The translations under genes and the position numbers were made by a program. Under the pieces are notes generated by a model that did no database searches, was not told the origin of the DNA, and saw only the letters and a list, made by a program, of their open reading frames with translations. A stretch of 34,591 bases of DNA, taken from assembly GCA_012838345.1 (NCBI GenBank), contig DUPK01000058.1, positions 1-34,591 on the forward strand. Direction: 5' to 3'. This stretch comes from Clostridiales bacterium. Lineage in GTDB: Bacteria; Bacillota; Clostridia; Oscillospirales; Oscillospiraceae. Shown piece by piece: positions 14,660 to 22,879 of this stretch (its first letter is position 1; every line of letters starts with the position of its first letter).

Positions 14660-15569
14660 GGTTTGCCTTGCCTTCGACACCAGCAACTACACGACCTCCG
14701 TCGCCTGGTTTGACGGAGAGCACGGTGAAAATGCCGGCAAGCTCCTGGACGTGCCCGTGGGCGCACTCGGGCTCAGGCAGAGCGAGGCGCTGTTTTCCCA
14801 CCTTAAGAGGCTGCCCGAGGTCATAGGGATGCTGAAGCTGAAAAGCGGCCTTGAGATTTCCGCTGTTGGCGCTGCTTCAAAGCCCAGAGAGGACGAAAAC
14901 TCGTACATGCCCTGCTTTCTGGCGGGGCTTTCGCAGGGCTCCTCAATTGCCGAGGCCTTAGAGCTGCCCTTCTGCTCCTTTTCGCACCAGCAGGGGCATG
15001 TTGCCGCGGCCGCGTGGTCTGCGGGAAGGCTTGATTTGCTGGATACGGAGCACCTTGCCTGGCATATTTCGGGAGGGACCACTGAGCTTTTACTCGTAAG
15101 ACCCAATGGCAGGGGAATAAGCTGCGAAAGCATAGGCGGCACGACGGACCTTGCTGCTGGCCAGCTCATAGACAGGGCAGGGGGGCTATTGGGGCTTAAT
15201 TTCCCAGCGGGGCGGGAGCTTGACGAGCTCTCGCGCAGGTCGGCGTCGAAGGATTTCTTCGCGCCTAGGGTAAACGGGCTCGGCTTCTCGCTCTCGGGCG
15301 TTGAAAACAAGGTGCGGGAATACTATTTGAGCACAAAAAGCAAGGAGGATACGGCCTACTTTGCTCTGCGTTCGGTTATATCGGCAATCGAGCGCGCGAC
15401 GAAAAACGCAAGGGAGCGGTACGGGGATTTGCCCGTGCTGTTCTCGGGCGGAGTGGCCTCGAATCTTCTTCTGCGCGGCATGGTGGACGGCGTTTATCCA
15501 GAGCCGCTATACGCGCGCGATAACGCCATGGGGATAGCAGTACTTACACACAGGCAGGTGTTCGGATGA
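14649..15569 (+). CDS. TsaD/Kae1-family paralogue (peptidase M22-like)
   Basis: A 306-residue ASKHA-fold protein related to TsaD (Gcp/Kae1), the enzyme of tRNA t6A synthesis. It keeps the metal-binding HxxxH motif as HQQGH (His113, His117), SGGTTELL, GGTTDLAAGQLIDR, FSLSGVENK and DNAMGIA. However, the start (LAFDTSNYTTSVAWFDGE) lacks the ETSCDETA segment of true TsaD and the protein is shorter, so it is probably a diverged paralogue. The start is TTG at 14649 (7 bases after AGAGGAG) or GTG at 14652. It overlaps nusB by 11 bases and xseA by ATGA. Confidence 0.85.
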   Translation: MVSRVCLAFDTSNYTTSVAWFDGEHGENAGKLLDVPVGALGLRQSEALFSHLKRLPEVIGMLKLKSGLEISAVGAASKPREDENSYMPCFLAGLSQGSSIAEALELPFCSFSHQQGHVAAAAWSAGRLDLLDTEHLAWHISGGTTELLLVRPNGRGISCESIGGTTDLAAGQLIDRAGGLLGLNFPAGRELDELSRRSASKDFFAPRVNGLGFSLSGVENKVREYYLSTKSKEDTAYFALRSVISAIERATKNARERYGDLPVLFSGGVASNLLLRGMVDGVYPEPLYARDNAMGIAVLTHRQVFG

Positions 15570-16771
15570 ACGCAAAGATTTACGGGGTCACGGAACTTAA
15601 CAACAGGATAAAGGCGCTGCTCGATTCGGACGCGGAACTTACCGCGGTATTTGTGCGCGGCGAGCTGTCGAATTACAAAATCTACCCCTCAGGCCACCAC
15701 TATTTCACGCTCAAGGATCAGGAGGGGACGCTGCGTGCCGTTATGTTCAGGCGCGAAGCCTCGAAGCTGCGCTTTAAGCCCGAAAACGGCATGAAGGTCA
15801 TCGCCTTCGGAAGGGTCACGGTCTTTCCGAGGGACGGGCAATACCAGCTCTACTGCGCCGAGCTTTCGCCCGACGGGATAGGGGAGCTTCACATAGCCTT
15901 CGAGCAGCTCCGGGACAAGCTCTACAAAGAGGGGCTGTTCGACAAAGACAGGAAAAAGCCGCTGCCAAAGTACCCCGAAAGGATAGCGGTGATTACATCC
16001 CCCGCGGGCGCGGCGGTGCGCGATATTATCAGGGTGCTCGGCAAGCGCTACCCCTGTGCAAAGGTAATCGTCCTGCCCGTCAGGGTGCAGGGCGCCGAGG
16101 CGCCGCCTGAGATTGTCGGGGCGATAAGATACGCAAACAAGTATAAGGTGGCCGACCTCATAATTACGGGGCGCGGCGGCGGCTCAATCGAGGACCTGTG
16201 GGCTTTCAACGACGAGCGGGTCGCGCGGGCGATATTTGAATCCGAGATACCCGTCATCTCGGCGGTGGGGCACGAGCCGGACGTTACGATAGCGGACTAC
16301 GTTGCGGACCTGCGCGCGGCGACACCCTCAAACGCGGCGGAGCTTGCCGTGCCGGACTCGGCGGAACTGCGCGAAACGCTGCTTAGCACGCAAATCCGCG
16401 CGGTACAGGCCCTAAACCGGATGATTTCGCAGCGCAGGGACAGGCTTATGACACTCGCCGAAAAGCGGGTCATGAAAAGTCCTCTCAACTACATAGAGGA
16501 CAGGCGCCTTTTGCTCGACCATTTGCAGAAGCATTTTATTTCGGCGGCTCAGAGGATAGTCGCGATTAAGAAGGAGCGATATGTGCACCTTGCGGCCTCG
16601 CTGGACGCGATGAGCCCGCTGAAGGTTCTCGGGAGAGGATACAGCCTTGCGCAGAAATTGGACGGCACCGTAATAAAGACCGCCGCTGAGGTTCAGTGCG
16701 GGGAGACAATAGACCTTCGCCTTAGCTCCGGCGCTCTGAAATGCGAAGTGAAAGAGAGGTTTGAAGCGTGA
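15566..16771 (+). CDS. xseA: Exodeoxyribonuclease VII large subunit
   Basis: XseA pairs with several XseB copies to degrade single-stranded DNA in both directions. The 401-residue protein has an N-terminal OB-fold (VFVRGELSNYKIYPSGHHYFTLKDQ), the catalytic core with GRGGGSIEDLWAFNDE and GHEPDVTIADYVADLRAATPSNAAEL, a coiled-coil stretch and a C-terminal GRGYSLAQK segment. The ATG at 15566 overlaps the previous stop (ATGA), and its own stop overlaps xseB (GTGA). Confidence 0.97.
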   Translation: MNAKIYGVTELNNRIKALLDSDAELTAVFVRGELSNYKIYPSGHHYFTLKDQEGTLRAVMFRREASKLRFKPENGMKVIAFGRVTVFPRDGQYQLYCAELSPDGIGELHIAFEQLRDKLYKEGLFDKDRKKPLPKYPERIAVITSPAGAAVRDIIRVLGKRYPCAKVIVLPVRVQGAEAPPEIVGAIRYANKYKVADLIITGRGGGSIEDLWAFNDERVARAIFESEIPVISAVGHEPDVTIADYVADLRAATPSNAAELAVPDSAELRETLLSTQIRAVQALNRMISQRRDRLMTLAEKRVMKSPLNYIEDRRLLLDHLQKHFISAAQRIVAIKKERYVHLAASLDAMSPLKVLGRGYSLAQKLDGTVIKTAAEVQCGETIDLRLSSGALKCEVKERFEA

Positions 16772-17001
16772 AGGAAGATTTGACATTCGAAAAGGCCATG
16801 GCAAGGCTGGAGGAGATAGTGAAGCTCTTAGAGCGCGGCGACGCGCCGCTGGACACCTCACTCAAGCTTTTCGAGGAGGGGACAATGCTTATCCGCAGCT
16901 GCGGGGAGTACCTTGACAAGGCCGAGCAGAAGGTGGTAAAGCTCATGAAATCCGAAACCGGCGAGCCTGTGGAGCTGCCGTTTGAAGCAGGGGAGAACTA
17001 G
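16768..17001 (+). CDS. xseB: Exodeoxyribonuclease VII small subunit
   Basis: A 77-residue helical hairpin protein, MKEDLTFEKAMARLEEIVKLLERGD near the start and LKLFEEGTMLIRSCGEYLDKAEQKV later, characteristic of XseB. The GTG start overlaps the xseA stop by 4 bases, and its TAG shares one base with the GTG of the next gene, so production of the subunits is tightly coupled. Confidence 0.97.
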   Translation: MKEDLTFEKAMARLEEIVKLLERGDAPLDTSLKLFEEGTMLIRSCGEYLDKAEQKVVKLMKSETGEPVELPFEAGEN

Positions 17002-17870
17002 TGCAAAAAGCATACGAAAGATATAAAAACTTAGTAGAGGCGCGGCTTCGCAAATTCTTTCTGGAGGGCCTGCCACAGAAAAGACTGCTTGAAGCCATGC
17101 GCTACAGCCTTCTGGCGGGCGGAAAGCGCATACGCCCGGTGCTGACGCTCGCCTTCTGCGAGGCATCGGGCGGCAGGGCGGAGGATGCCCTTGAGTTTGC
17201 CTGCGCAGTTGAGATGCTGCACACCTATTCGCTCATACACGACGACCTGCCCTGCATGGACGACGATGAGCTGCGGCGCGGTAGACCCACCAACCACGTC
17301 GTTTTCGGCGAGTACACGGCCGTTATCGCCGGGGACGCCCTGCAGGCTGCGGCCTTTGAAACAGTACTGAACGCTCCGCTGAACTCCGAAAAGAAAGCGG
17401 AGGCAGCACTAGTGCTGGCGAAAGCTGCTGGAGCGTACGGGATGTGCGCGGGGCAGCAGCTCGACATGGAGGGCGAGGGGAAAAGGCTCAGCCTCGGTGA
17501 GATAGAGCAGACGCACAGGCTCAAAACCGCAGCGCTTATAAAGGCCGCGGCTGGCATAGGCTGCATCGCGGCGGGCGCTTCAAACGCGCAGATTAGGGCC
17601 GCAGAAGAATACGCCTCGGCACTTGGGCTTGCCTTCCAGATACGCGACGACCTTCTGGACGTTACGGGCAGCGCCGAGCTTCTGGGCAAAAACGTCGGCT
17701 CCGACGCTGAGAGCGGCAAGTCAACCTTCGTTTCGCTGCTAGGCGCGGACAGGTGCAGGGAGCTTGTATACGAGAACACCGAAAAGGCGAAGGCGGCGCT
17801 TAAGGGCGCCTTTTCCGAAACCGGGTTTTTGGAATGGCTTGCCGAGCTCCTCGCGGGGCGGGAAAAGTAA
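17001..17870 (+). CDS. ispA: Farnesyl/geranylgeranyl diphosphate synthase (polyprenyl synthetase)
   Basis: The enzyme condenses IPP with allylic diphosphates to give FPP or a related C15-C20 product for quinone and cell-wall lipid carriers. The 289-residue sequence has the first aspartate-rich motif DDLPCMDDDELRRGRP (near residue 81), the GGKRIRP site, KTAALIKAA, and the second motif FQIRDDLLD. The GTG at 17001 shares its G with the xseB stop. In many Clostridia dxs follows; here a terminator and a convergent operon follow instead. Exact chain length cannot be predicted. Confidence 0.94.
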   Translation: MQKAYERYKNLVEARLRKFFLEGLPQKRLLEAMRYSLLAGGKRIRPVLTLAFCEASGGRAEDALEFACAVEMLHTYSLIHDDLPCMDDDELRRGRPTNHVVFGEYTAVIAGDALQAAAFETVLNAPLNSEKKAEAALVLAKAAGAYGMCAGQQLDMEGEGKRLSLGEIEQTHRLKTAALIKAAAGIGCIAAGASNAQIRAAEEYASALGLAFQIRDDLLDVTGSAELLGKNVGSDAESGKSTFVSLLGADRCRELVYENTEKAKAALKGAFSETGFLEWLAELLAGREK

Positions 17871-17884
17871 ATAAATAAACAAGA

Positions 17885-17915
17885 AAACCCCCGGTTCTCA
17901 ACGAACCGGGGGTTT
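17885..17915. terminator. Bidirectional terminator between ispA and the redox operon
   Basis: A perfect 13-base stem AAACCCCCGGTTC/GAACCGGGGGTTT with a 5-base loop. The minus strand runs into TTTTCTTGTTT; the plus strand has only TTTACG, so it is strongest for the minus-strand operon. Confidence 0.85.
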
Positions 17916-17926
17916 ACGTTATGTCA

Positions 17927-20900
17927 TTAAATCATCAATTCTAGTACGTCCGCGCCGTTTATAACATAGGCGTCCTTATCCGAAAGCGCCTTGCATGTGT
18001 ACTCCTTAGGCTCGGCCGAACCGAGGGCGTCGGTGAGCTTGTCAAGTGTTAGCGTGTTGTCTATGCCCTCAAACGCGGCGTTTACCTTCTGGGTTACTCC
18101 GAACACGTTGGTGAAGCTGCCGCTGTTCTCGGCAAAGCTGCCGATGGGCAATACAACGTCGGCGAGCTTGGCTGTTTCGGTGAGGAAGAGGTCGCACACG
18201 ACGGTGAACTTGACTCTATCAAGGACGTCCTTGCCCTTGCCGTAGCCAATCGGGTCCTCGCCCCAGATAATGAGGCTTTCGGCGTTTTGGACGGCCGCCT
18301 TTCCGAGGTCCAGATACTTTGCCACGCCTCGGGAGTTAGCCTTGAGCGTCGGGATAAGCACCTTGGCGTCTAGCATCGCAAGATATGGGAGAATATCCGG
18401 GTCGAATATCGAGCCGAGCACGACGACCGGGTTTTTGGCCTCGGCAATCGCGTCTTTTATCTCTTTCGTGAGCGTGTCGGCCTTGATGTACTTTGCGCCC
18501 TCAAGCACCGCACGGCGAACTGCAGCCGCCAGCACATAGGGGTTGCCGTAGACGTCGCAGTTTATCGCCGCGAACAGGTCGGCATTCTTTATATCCTCGT
18601 AGCTTGTGACGGCCTTGTCCGGACAGGCGAGGCAGAAGGACTCGGCAGCGGGGTTAATGCCGAAGCTTGAGGTCTTGCCGCCTCTGTTTGCCGCAATTGA
18701 GGCAAGAGCTTTCGCCTCCTCGTTGGTTGCCCTTCCGGAGATATAGACCGCAAGGTCGCCAGTAATTCCGGCCTTCACAGCCTCGATTGCCTCGTCCATA
18801 GTGCAGGGCACAAGCTCGCCGTTTTTGCGGACAAGCGGAGTTTTGAGACGGTCCCTTCTGTTCAGAATTGCGGTATTGAAGCGGCCCTTCTCGCAGAGGT
18901 TGCCCTCGTTGAGCCCTGCTCGGGCCTGCGTCGTGACGCGCACAATCAAATCGCCTACGGTGCGAAGCTGGAGAGAGCAGCCGGCGCCGCAGAAGGTGCA
19001 GACGGTATCCGTAACCTTCTCAACGAAGGGCCCGGGCTTGCTAAGGGACGTCTTTTCCGTCAGAGCTCCGACGGGGCAGGCGGAGACGCACTGGCCGCAC
19101 TTTACGCAGTTTTCCACACAGCCGAAGGGCTGGCTGAGCTCGGGCTGAACTGTGACGCCGTAGCCCCTGCCGACAAAGCCCAGTATGCCGAGTCCCTGAA
19201 TCTGTTCGCAGATGCGTACGCAGCGCCCGCACATGATGCACTTGTTCGGGTCTCTCTCGATGTAGGGGTGGCTCTCGTCTATCGGATGTTCCTTGTAGAA
19301 GCCCTTGAAGGCATCCTGCCGTACGCCGTACTCGGTGGCGTACTCGCGGAGCTTGCACTCGTTTACGTCCTGACAGCCGCAGGAGAGGCAGCGCAGGGCT
19401 TCATTCAAAGCCTGCTCCTCGGAAAGTCCCAGCTCGACCTCGTTGAAGTTCAGCTGGCGCTGCTCTTTGTTGAGCATGGGCATCTTGACGCGCTCTTTAC
19501 GCTCGACATCCTCAAATTCCGAGGGCTCAAGCTCGCTGTAGTGCTTGGCCTTTATGTGGTTATAATACTGCTTTTCGGGGACTATTTTCTCGCCCCTCAT
19601 ATACTTATCCATCGCGAAGGCGGCTTTTCTGCCCGCGGCGATGGCCATAATCGCGGTCTTGGGGCCGGTGACAACGTCGCCCGCCGCGAAGACGCCTTCA
19701 ATGTTGGTTACACAGGTGCCCTCGTCAGCAACGATTTTTGAGCGGTTTACGGCAATGGGGCAGTCATCGCCTACGAAACTGAGGTCCTGCGTCTGGCCGA
19801 TGGCCGAGATGACGTAGTCAGCTTCAAATTCGTAGTCCGAGCCGGGGATTTCTCTAGGGGCGCGCCTGCCGGAAGCGTCGGGCTCGCCTAGCTCCATGCG
19901 CACAAGCGTTATGATGGTCTTGCCGTTTTCCTCTCTTACCGCCTTGGGGTTTGTGAGCAGGGTGAAGACAACGCCCTCATACTCGGCCTCTTCAATCTCA
20001 AACTCGTCGGCCGGCATTTCGTCTTTCGTGCGGCGGTAGACAACCGTGACCTGGCTTGCGCCAAGGCGCAGGGCTGTGCGCGAGCAGTCCATCGCGGTGT
20101 TGCCTCCGCCGACTACCATCACGTTCTTGCCCTTGAAGTCGGGGGCCTTGCCCTCGGTCACGCTTCCGAGGAAGTCAACGCCGCGCAGTACGGCGGGGCA
20201 GAAGTCCTCGCCGGCTATGCACATCGCCTGGCCGATTTGGGAGCCGACGGCGATAAGCACGCTGCCATAGCCCTCGTCCTTCAGGCTTTTCAGGGTAATG
20301 TCGGTGCCGAAATTTTTGCCGAATACGATTTTGACGCCGAGCGACTTGATTATCTCTACCTCGCGGTCAAGGGTTTCGCGCGGCATGCGGTATGCGGGGA
20401 TGCCGTAGCGGAGCATGCCGCCGGGGGCCGCGCGTCTTTCAAAAATCGTCACCTCGTGGCCCATGGCCGCAAGGTACCAGGCGGCGGAAAGACCCGCGGG
20501 GCCCGCGCCGATTATGGCCGCCTTTTTGCCCGTGGCGGGAGCCTTTTCGGGCAGGTAGGGTATCTCCTTTTCCAGATCGAGGTCTGCGACAAAGCGCTTT
20601 AAGTAGTCTATCGCAACGGAGCCGTCGACTGCGTTTCTGCGGCACTCCGATTCGCAGGGGCGGGTACAGATGCGCCCGCAGACAACGGGCAGCGGGTTTC
20701 TGTCCTTGATAAGTTTGAGAGCCTCTTCATACCTGCCGTTTGCGATATGAGCTATGTAGCCCTGAACGTCTATGTGCGCAGGACAGGTTAGGGTGCAGGG
20801 CGCCTTGCAGTCGCCTCGGTGCTGGGAAGCGAGCAGCTCCAGGCAGACCTGCCGGGACTTGTGGACGGCCTCGGTATCGGTGCGTATTACCATGCCGTCT

Positions 20901-21097
20901 GTTACCTCGGCAGCACAGGCGAGCATCGTACCGCGCGAGCCTTCGACCTCGACTCTGCAAAGCATGCAGGAGCCGAAGGGTTTAAGGCGCTCGTCGTGGC
21001 ACAGGGTGGGTATTTCTATTCCGTTTTCGCGGCAGGCCTGAAGTATAGTCTGGCCGGCCTTTGCTTCGTAGTCTTTTCCGTTTATGTTAATTCTCAT
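17927..21097 (-). CDS. Ferredoxin-GltD-like-NuoG/molybdopterin-type fusion oxidoreductase subunit
   Basis: A 1056-residue multidomain redox protein. Domains in order: NuoG-type [2Fe-2S] (Cys33, 44, 47, 61); a GltD/NfnL-type N-terminal iron-sulfur region (Cys97, 101, 105, 140, 144, 148, 152); an FAD site (GAGPAGLSAAWYLAA, about 197-211) and a second dinucleotide site (VVGGGNTAMDCSRTALRLGA, about 328-347); two [4Fe-4S] clusters (Cys620-630 and 664-674); a molybdopterin-type [4Fe-4S] site (Cys700, 703, 707, 735); and a short NuoG-like molybdopterin oxidoreductase domain to the end. This last part lacks the C-terminal dinucleotide-binding domain and an evident catalytic Cys/Sec, so molybdenum chemistry is doubtful. 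The ATG follows GAGGAGG. With NuoE- and NuoF-like partners upstream it is probably the catalytic or second-acceptor subunit of a soluble NAD(P)H-ferredoxin enzyme. Confidence 0.85.
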   Translation of the reverse strand: MRININGKDYEAKAGQTILQACRENGIEIPTLCHDERLKPFGSCMLCRVEVEGSRGTMLACAAEVTDGMVIRTDTEAVHKSRQVCLELLASQHRGDCKAPCTLTCPAHIDVQGYIAHIANGRYEEALKLIKDRNPLPVVCGRICTRPCESECRRNAVDGSVAIDYLKRFVADLDLEKEIPYLPEKAPATGKKAAIIGAGPAGLSAAWYLAAMGHEVTIFERRAAPGGMLRYGIPAYRMPRETLDREVEIIKSLGVKIVFGKNFGTDITLKSLKDEGYGSVLIAVGSQIGQAMCIAGEDFCPAVLRGVDFLGSVTEGKAPDFKGKNVMVVGGGNTAMDCSRTALRLGASQVTVVYRRTKDEMPADEFEIEEAEYEGVVFTLLTNPKAVREENGKTIITLVRMELGEPDASGRRAPREIPGSDYEFEADYVISAIGQTQDLSFVGDDCPIAVNRSKIVADEGTCVTNIEGVFAAGDVVTGPKTAIMAIAAGRKAAFAMDKYMRGEKIVPEKQYYNHIKAKHYSELEPSEFEDVERKERVKMPMLNKEQRQLNFNEVELGLSEEQALNEALRCLSCGCQDVNECKLREYATEYGVRQDAFKGFYKEHPIDESHPYIERDPNKCIMCGRCVRICEQIQGLGILGFVGRGYGVTVQPELSQPFGCVENCVKCGQCVSACPVGALTEKTSLSKPGPFVEKVTDTVCTFCGAGCSLQLRTVGDLIVRVTTQARAGLNEGNLCEKGRFNTAILNRRDRLKTPLVRKNGELVPCTMDEAIEAVKAGITGDLAVYISGRATNEEAKALASIAANRGGKTSSFGINPAAESFCLACPDKAVTSYEDIKNADLFAAINCDVYGNPYVLAAAVRRAVLEGAKYIKADTLTKEIKDAIAEAKNPVVVLGSIFDPDILPYLAMLDAKVLIPTLKANSRGVAKYLDLGKAAVQNAESLIIWGEDPIGYGKGKDVLDRVKFTVVCDLFLTETAKLADVVLPIGSFAENSGSFTNVFGVTQKVNAAFEGIDNTLTLDKLTDALGSAEPKEYTCKALSDKDAYVINGADVLELMI

Positions 21098-21109
21098 GGT
21101 TTTTCCTCC

Positions 21110-22879
21110 TCAATCCACCGAAATGGCGCCGAACCTGCAGGCAGTCACGCAGGTGCCGCATTTGATGCACTTGGACTGGTCTATGACGTGCGGCGATTTG
21201 AGGCTTCCGGATATTGCGTTGACCGGGCACTTTTTGGAGCAGACGGTGCAGCCGACGCACTTGTCCGGGTCTATTTCAAATTTGATAAGCGGCTTGCATT
21301 GGTGGGCGGGACACTTTTTGTCCCTGATGTGAGCCTCATACTCGTGGCGGAAGTAGCGCAGAGTGGTGAGCACGGGGTTCGGCGCCGTCTGGCCAAGTCC
21401 GCACAGGGCGTTCCTCTTAATCTGGTCGGCCAGCACTTCGAGCTTTTCTATGTCGCCCTCCTCGCCCTCGCCCTTGGTGATGCGCTCGAGGATTTCCAGC
21501 ATGCGCTTTGTGCCGATTTTGCAGAAGGTGCACTTGCCGCAGGACTCAGACTGCGTGAAGTTGAGGAAGAACCTTGCGATGTCGACCATGCAGTTGTCCT
21601 CGTCCATGACTATCATGCCGCCCGAGCCCATGATTGCGCCTGTCGCCGCGAGCGTGTCGTAGTCGATAATCGTGTCGGCCAAATCAGCGGGGATGCAGCC
21701 GCCGGAGGGGCCGCCCATCTGGACAGCCTTGAAGGGCTTGCCCGAGGAAGTGCCGCCGCCTATTCCGAATACGACGTCTTTGATGGTAGCGCCTATGGGT
21801 ATCTCGACAAGGCCGCCGTTTTTTACCTTTCCTGCGAGGGCAAAGACCTTGGTGCCCTTGCTCTTTTCGGTGCCTATGGCGGCGAACTTTTCGGCGCCGT
21901 TTAATATAATCCAGCCGATATTGGCGAGAGTTTCAACGTTGTTTATGTTGGAGGGCTTGCCGAACAGGCCCTTGGTAGCCGGGAAGGGGGGACGTATACG
22001 CGGCATGCCGCGCTGGCCCTCTATCGAGGCTATGAGTGCAGTCTCCTCGCCGCATACAAAGGCGCCGGCGCCCTGCTTTATCTGCAGACGGAAGCTAAAG
22101 CCCGTGCCCATTATGTTATCGCCAAGGAAGCCGCGCTCCTCAGCCTGCTTTATTGCAATCTGCAAACGCTTTATCGCTATCGGGTACTCTGCTCTTGCGT
22201 ATATGTAACCCTTTGTCGCGCCTATGGCGTATCCGCCGATTGCAAGGCCCTCAATAACGCTGTGCGGGTCGCCCTCAAGTACGCTTCTGTCCATGAAAGC
22301 ACCGGGGTCACCCTCGTCGGCGTTACAGATGATGTACTTCTGGTCGGCGACGGGAGCCGCAGCGAACTTCCATTTAAGTCCGGTGGGGAAACCAGCGCCG
22401 CCGCGGCCCTTAAGCCCCGATGCCAAGACCTCCTCGATCACTTCGGCGGGAGTCATGGTCTTAAGCGCCTTTTCAAGACCCTTGTAGGCACCCATCGCAA
22501 TCGCTTCGTCCAGAGATTCGGGGTTTATCCTTCCGCAGCGGGAAAGCACTATTCTCTGCTGCTTTGTAATGAAATTAGCCTCAGGACCGGTGCCGTCTCT
22601 TCTCATAACGACGTACTCCTCGGCCGGAGTGCCGCCTAAGACGTGCTTTTCAAAGATTTCCCTTGCTATTTCGGGGGTAACGCCGCCGTAAACCGTGCCA
22701 AAGCCTTCGTCGTCAATTAGCTCAATCATGGGCTCTTTAAAGCACATTCCCATGCAGCCGGTTTCGCTGAGAACAAGATTGACTCCCGGATTATCTTTCA
22801 GCATAGCCGAAAACGCGTCCTTGACCTTCAGCCCGCCTGCCGCAATTCCACAGGAGCCGAGTCCAATCATTAGTTTCAT
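21110..22879 (-). CDS. NuoF/HydB-like NADH and FMN binding subunit
   Basis: A 589-residue diaphorase subunit. It has an N-terminal thioredoxin-like [2Fe-2S] region with Cys10, Cys42 and Cys46 only, an FMN site GLKGRGGAGFPTGLKW (about 155-170), an NADH-binding CNADEGDPGAFMDRS and GAGAFVCGEETALIASIEG, the N3-type [4Fe-4S] (Cys447, 450, 453, 493), a Cys523/His526/Cys528 pocket, and two C-terminal [4Fe-4S] clusters (Cys541-551 and 571-581). This domain layout is that of HydB-type subunits of electron-bifurcating enzymes rather than complex I NuoF. The start overlaps the upstream stop as ATGA, and the next gene follows after 12 bases. Confidence 0.93.
   Translation of the reverse strand: MKLMIGLGSCGIAAGGLKVKDAFSAMLKDNPGVNLVLSETGCMGMCFKEPMIELIDDEGFGTVYGGVTPEIAREIFEKHVLGGTPAEEYVVMRRDGTGPEANFITKQQRIVLSRCGRINPESLDEAIAMGAYKGLEKALKTMTPAEVIEEVLASGLKGRGGAGFPTGLKWKFAAAPVADQKYIICNADEGDPGAFMDRSVLEGDPHSVIEGLAIGGYAIGATKGYIYARAEYPIAIKRLQIAIKQAEERGFLGDNIMGTGFSFRLQIKQGAGAFVCGEETALIASIEGQRGMPRIRPPFPATKGLFGKPSNINNVETLANIGWIILNGAEKFAAIGTEKSKGTKVFALAGKVKNGGLVEIPIGATIKDVVFGIGGGTSSGKPFKAVQMGGPSGGCIPADLADTIIDYDTLAATGAIMGSGGMIVMDEDNCMVDIARFFLNFTQSESCGKCTFCKIGTKRMLEILERITKGEGEEGDIEKLEVLADQIKRNALCGLGQTAPNPVLTTLRYFRHEYEAHIRDKKCPAHQCKPLIKFEIDPDKCVGCTVCSKKCPVNAISGSLKSPHVIDQSKCIKCGTCVTACRFGAISVD

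Noticed and set aside
17927-21097. NAD-dependent formate dehydrogenase alpha subunit
   Set aside because: The molybdopterin domain is too short, has no clear catalytic Cys/Sec and lacks the C-terminal dinucleotide-binding domain.
20819-21904. 361-codon plus-strand frame opposite the redox operon
   Set aside because: It is antisense to two clear iron-sulfur proteins, with no ribosome site or recognisable domain.
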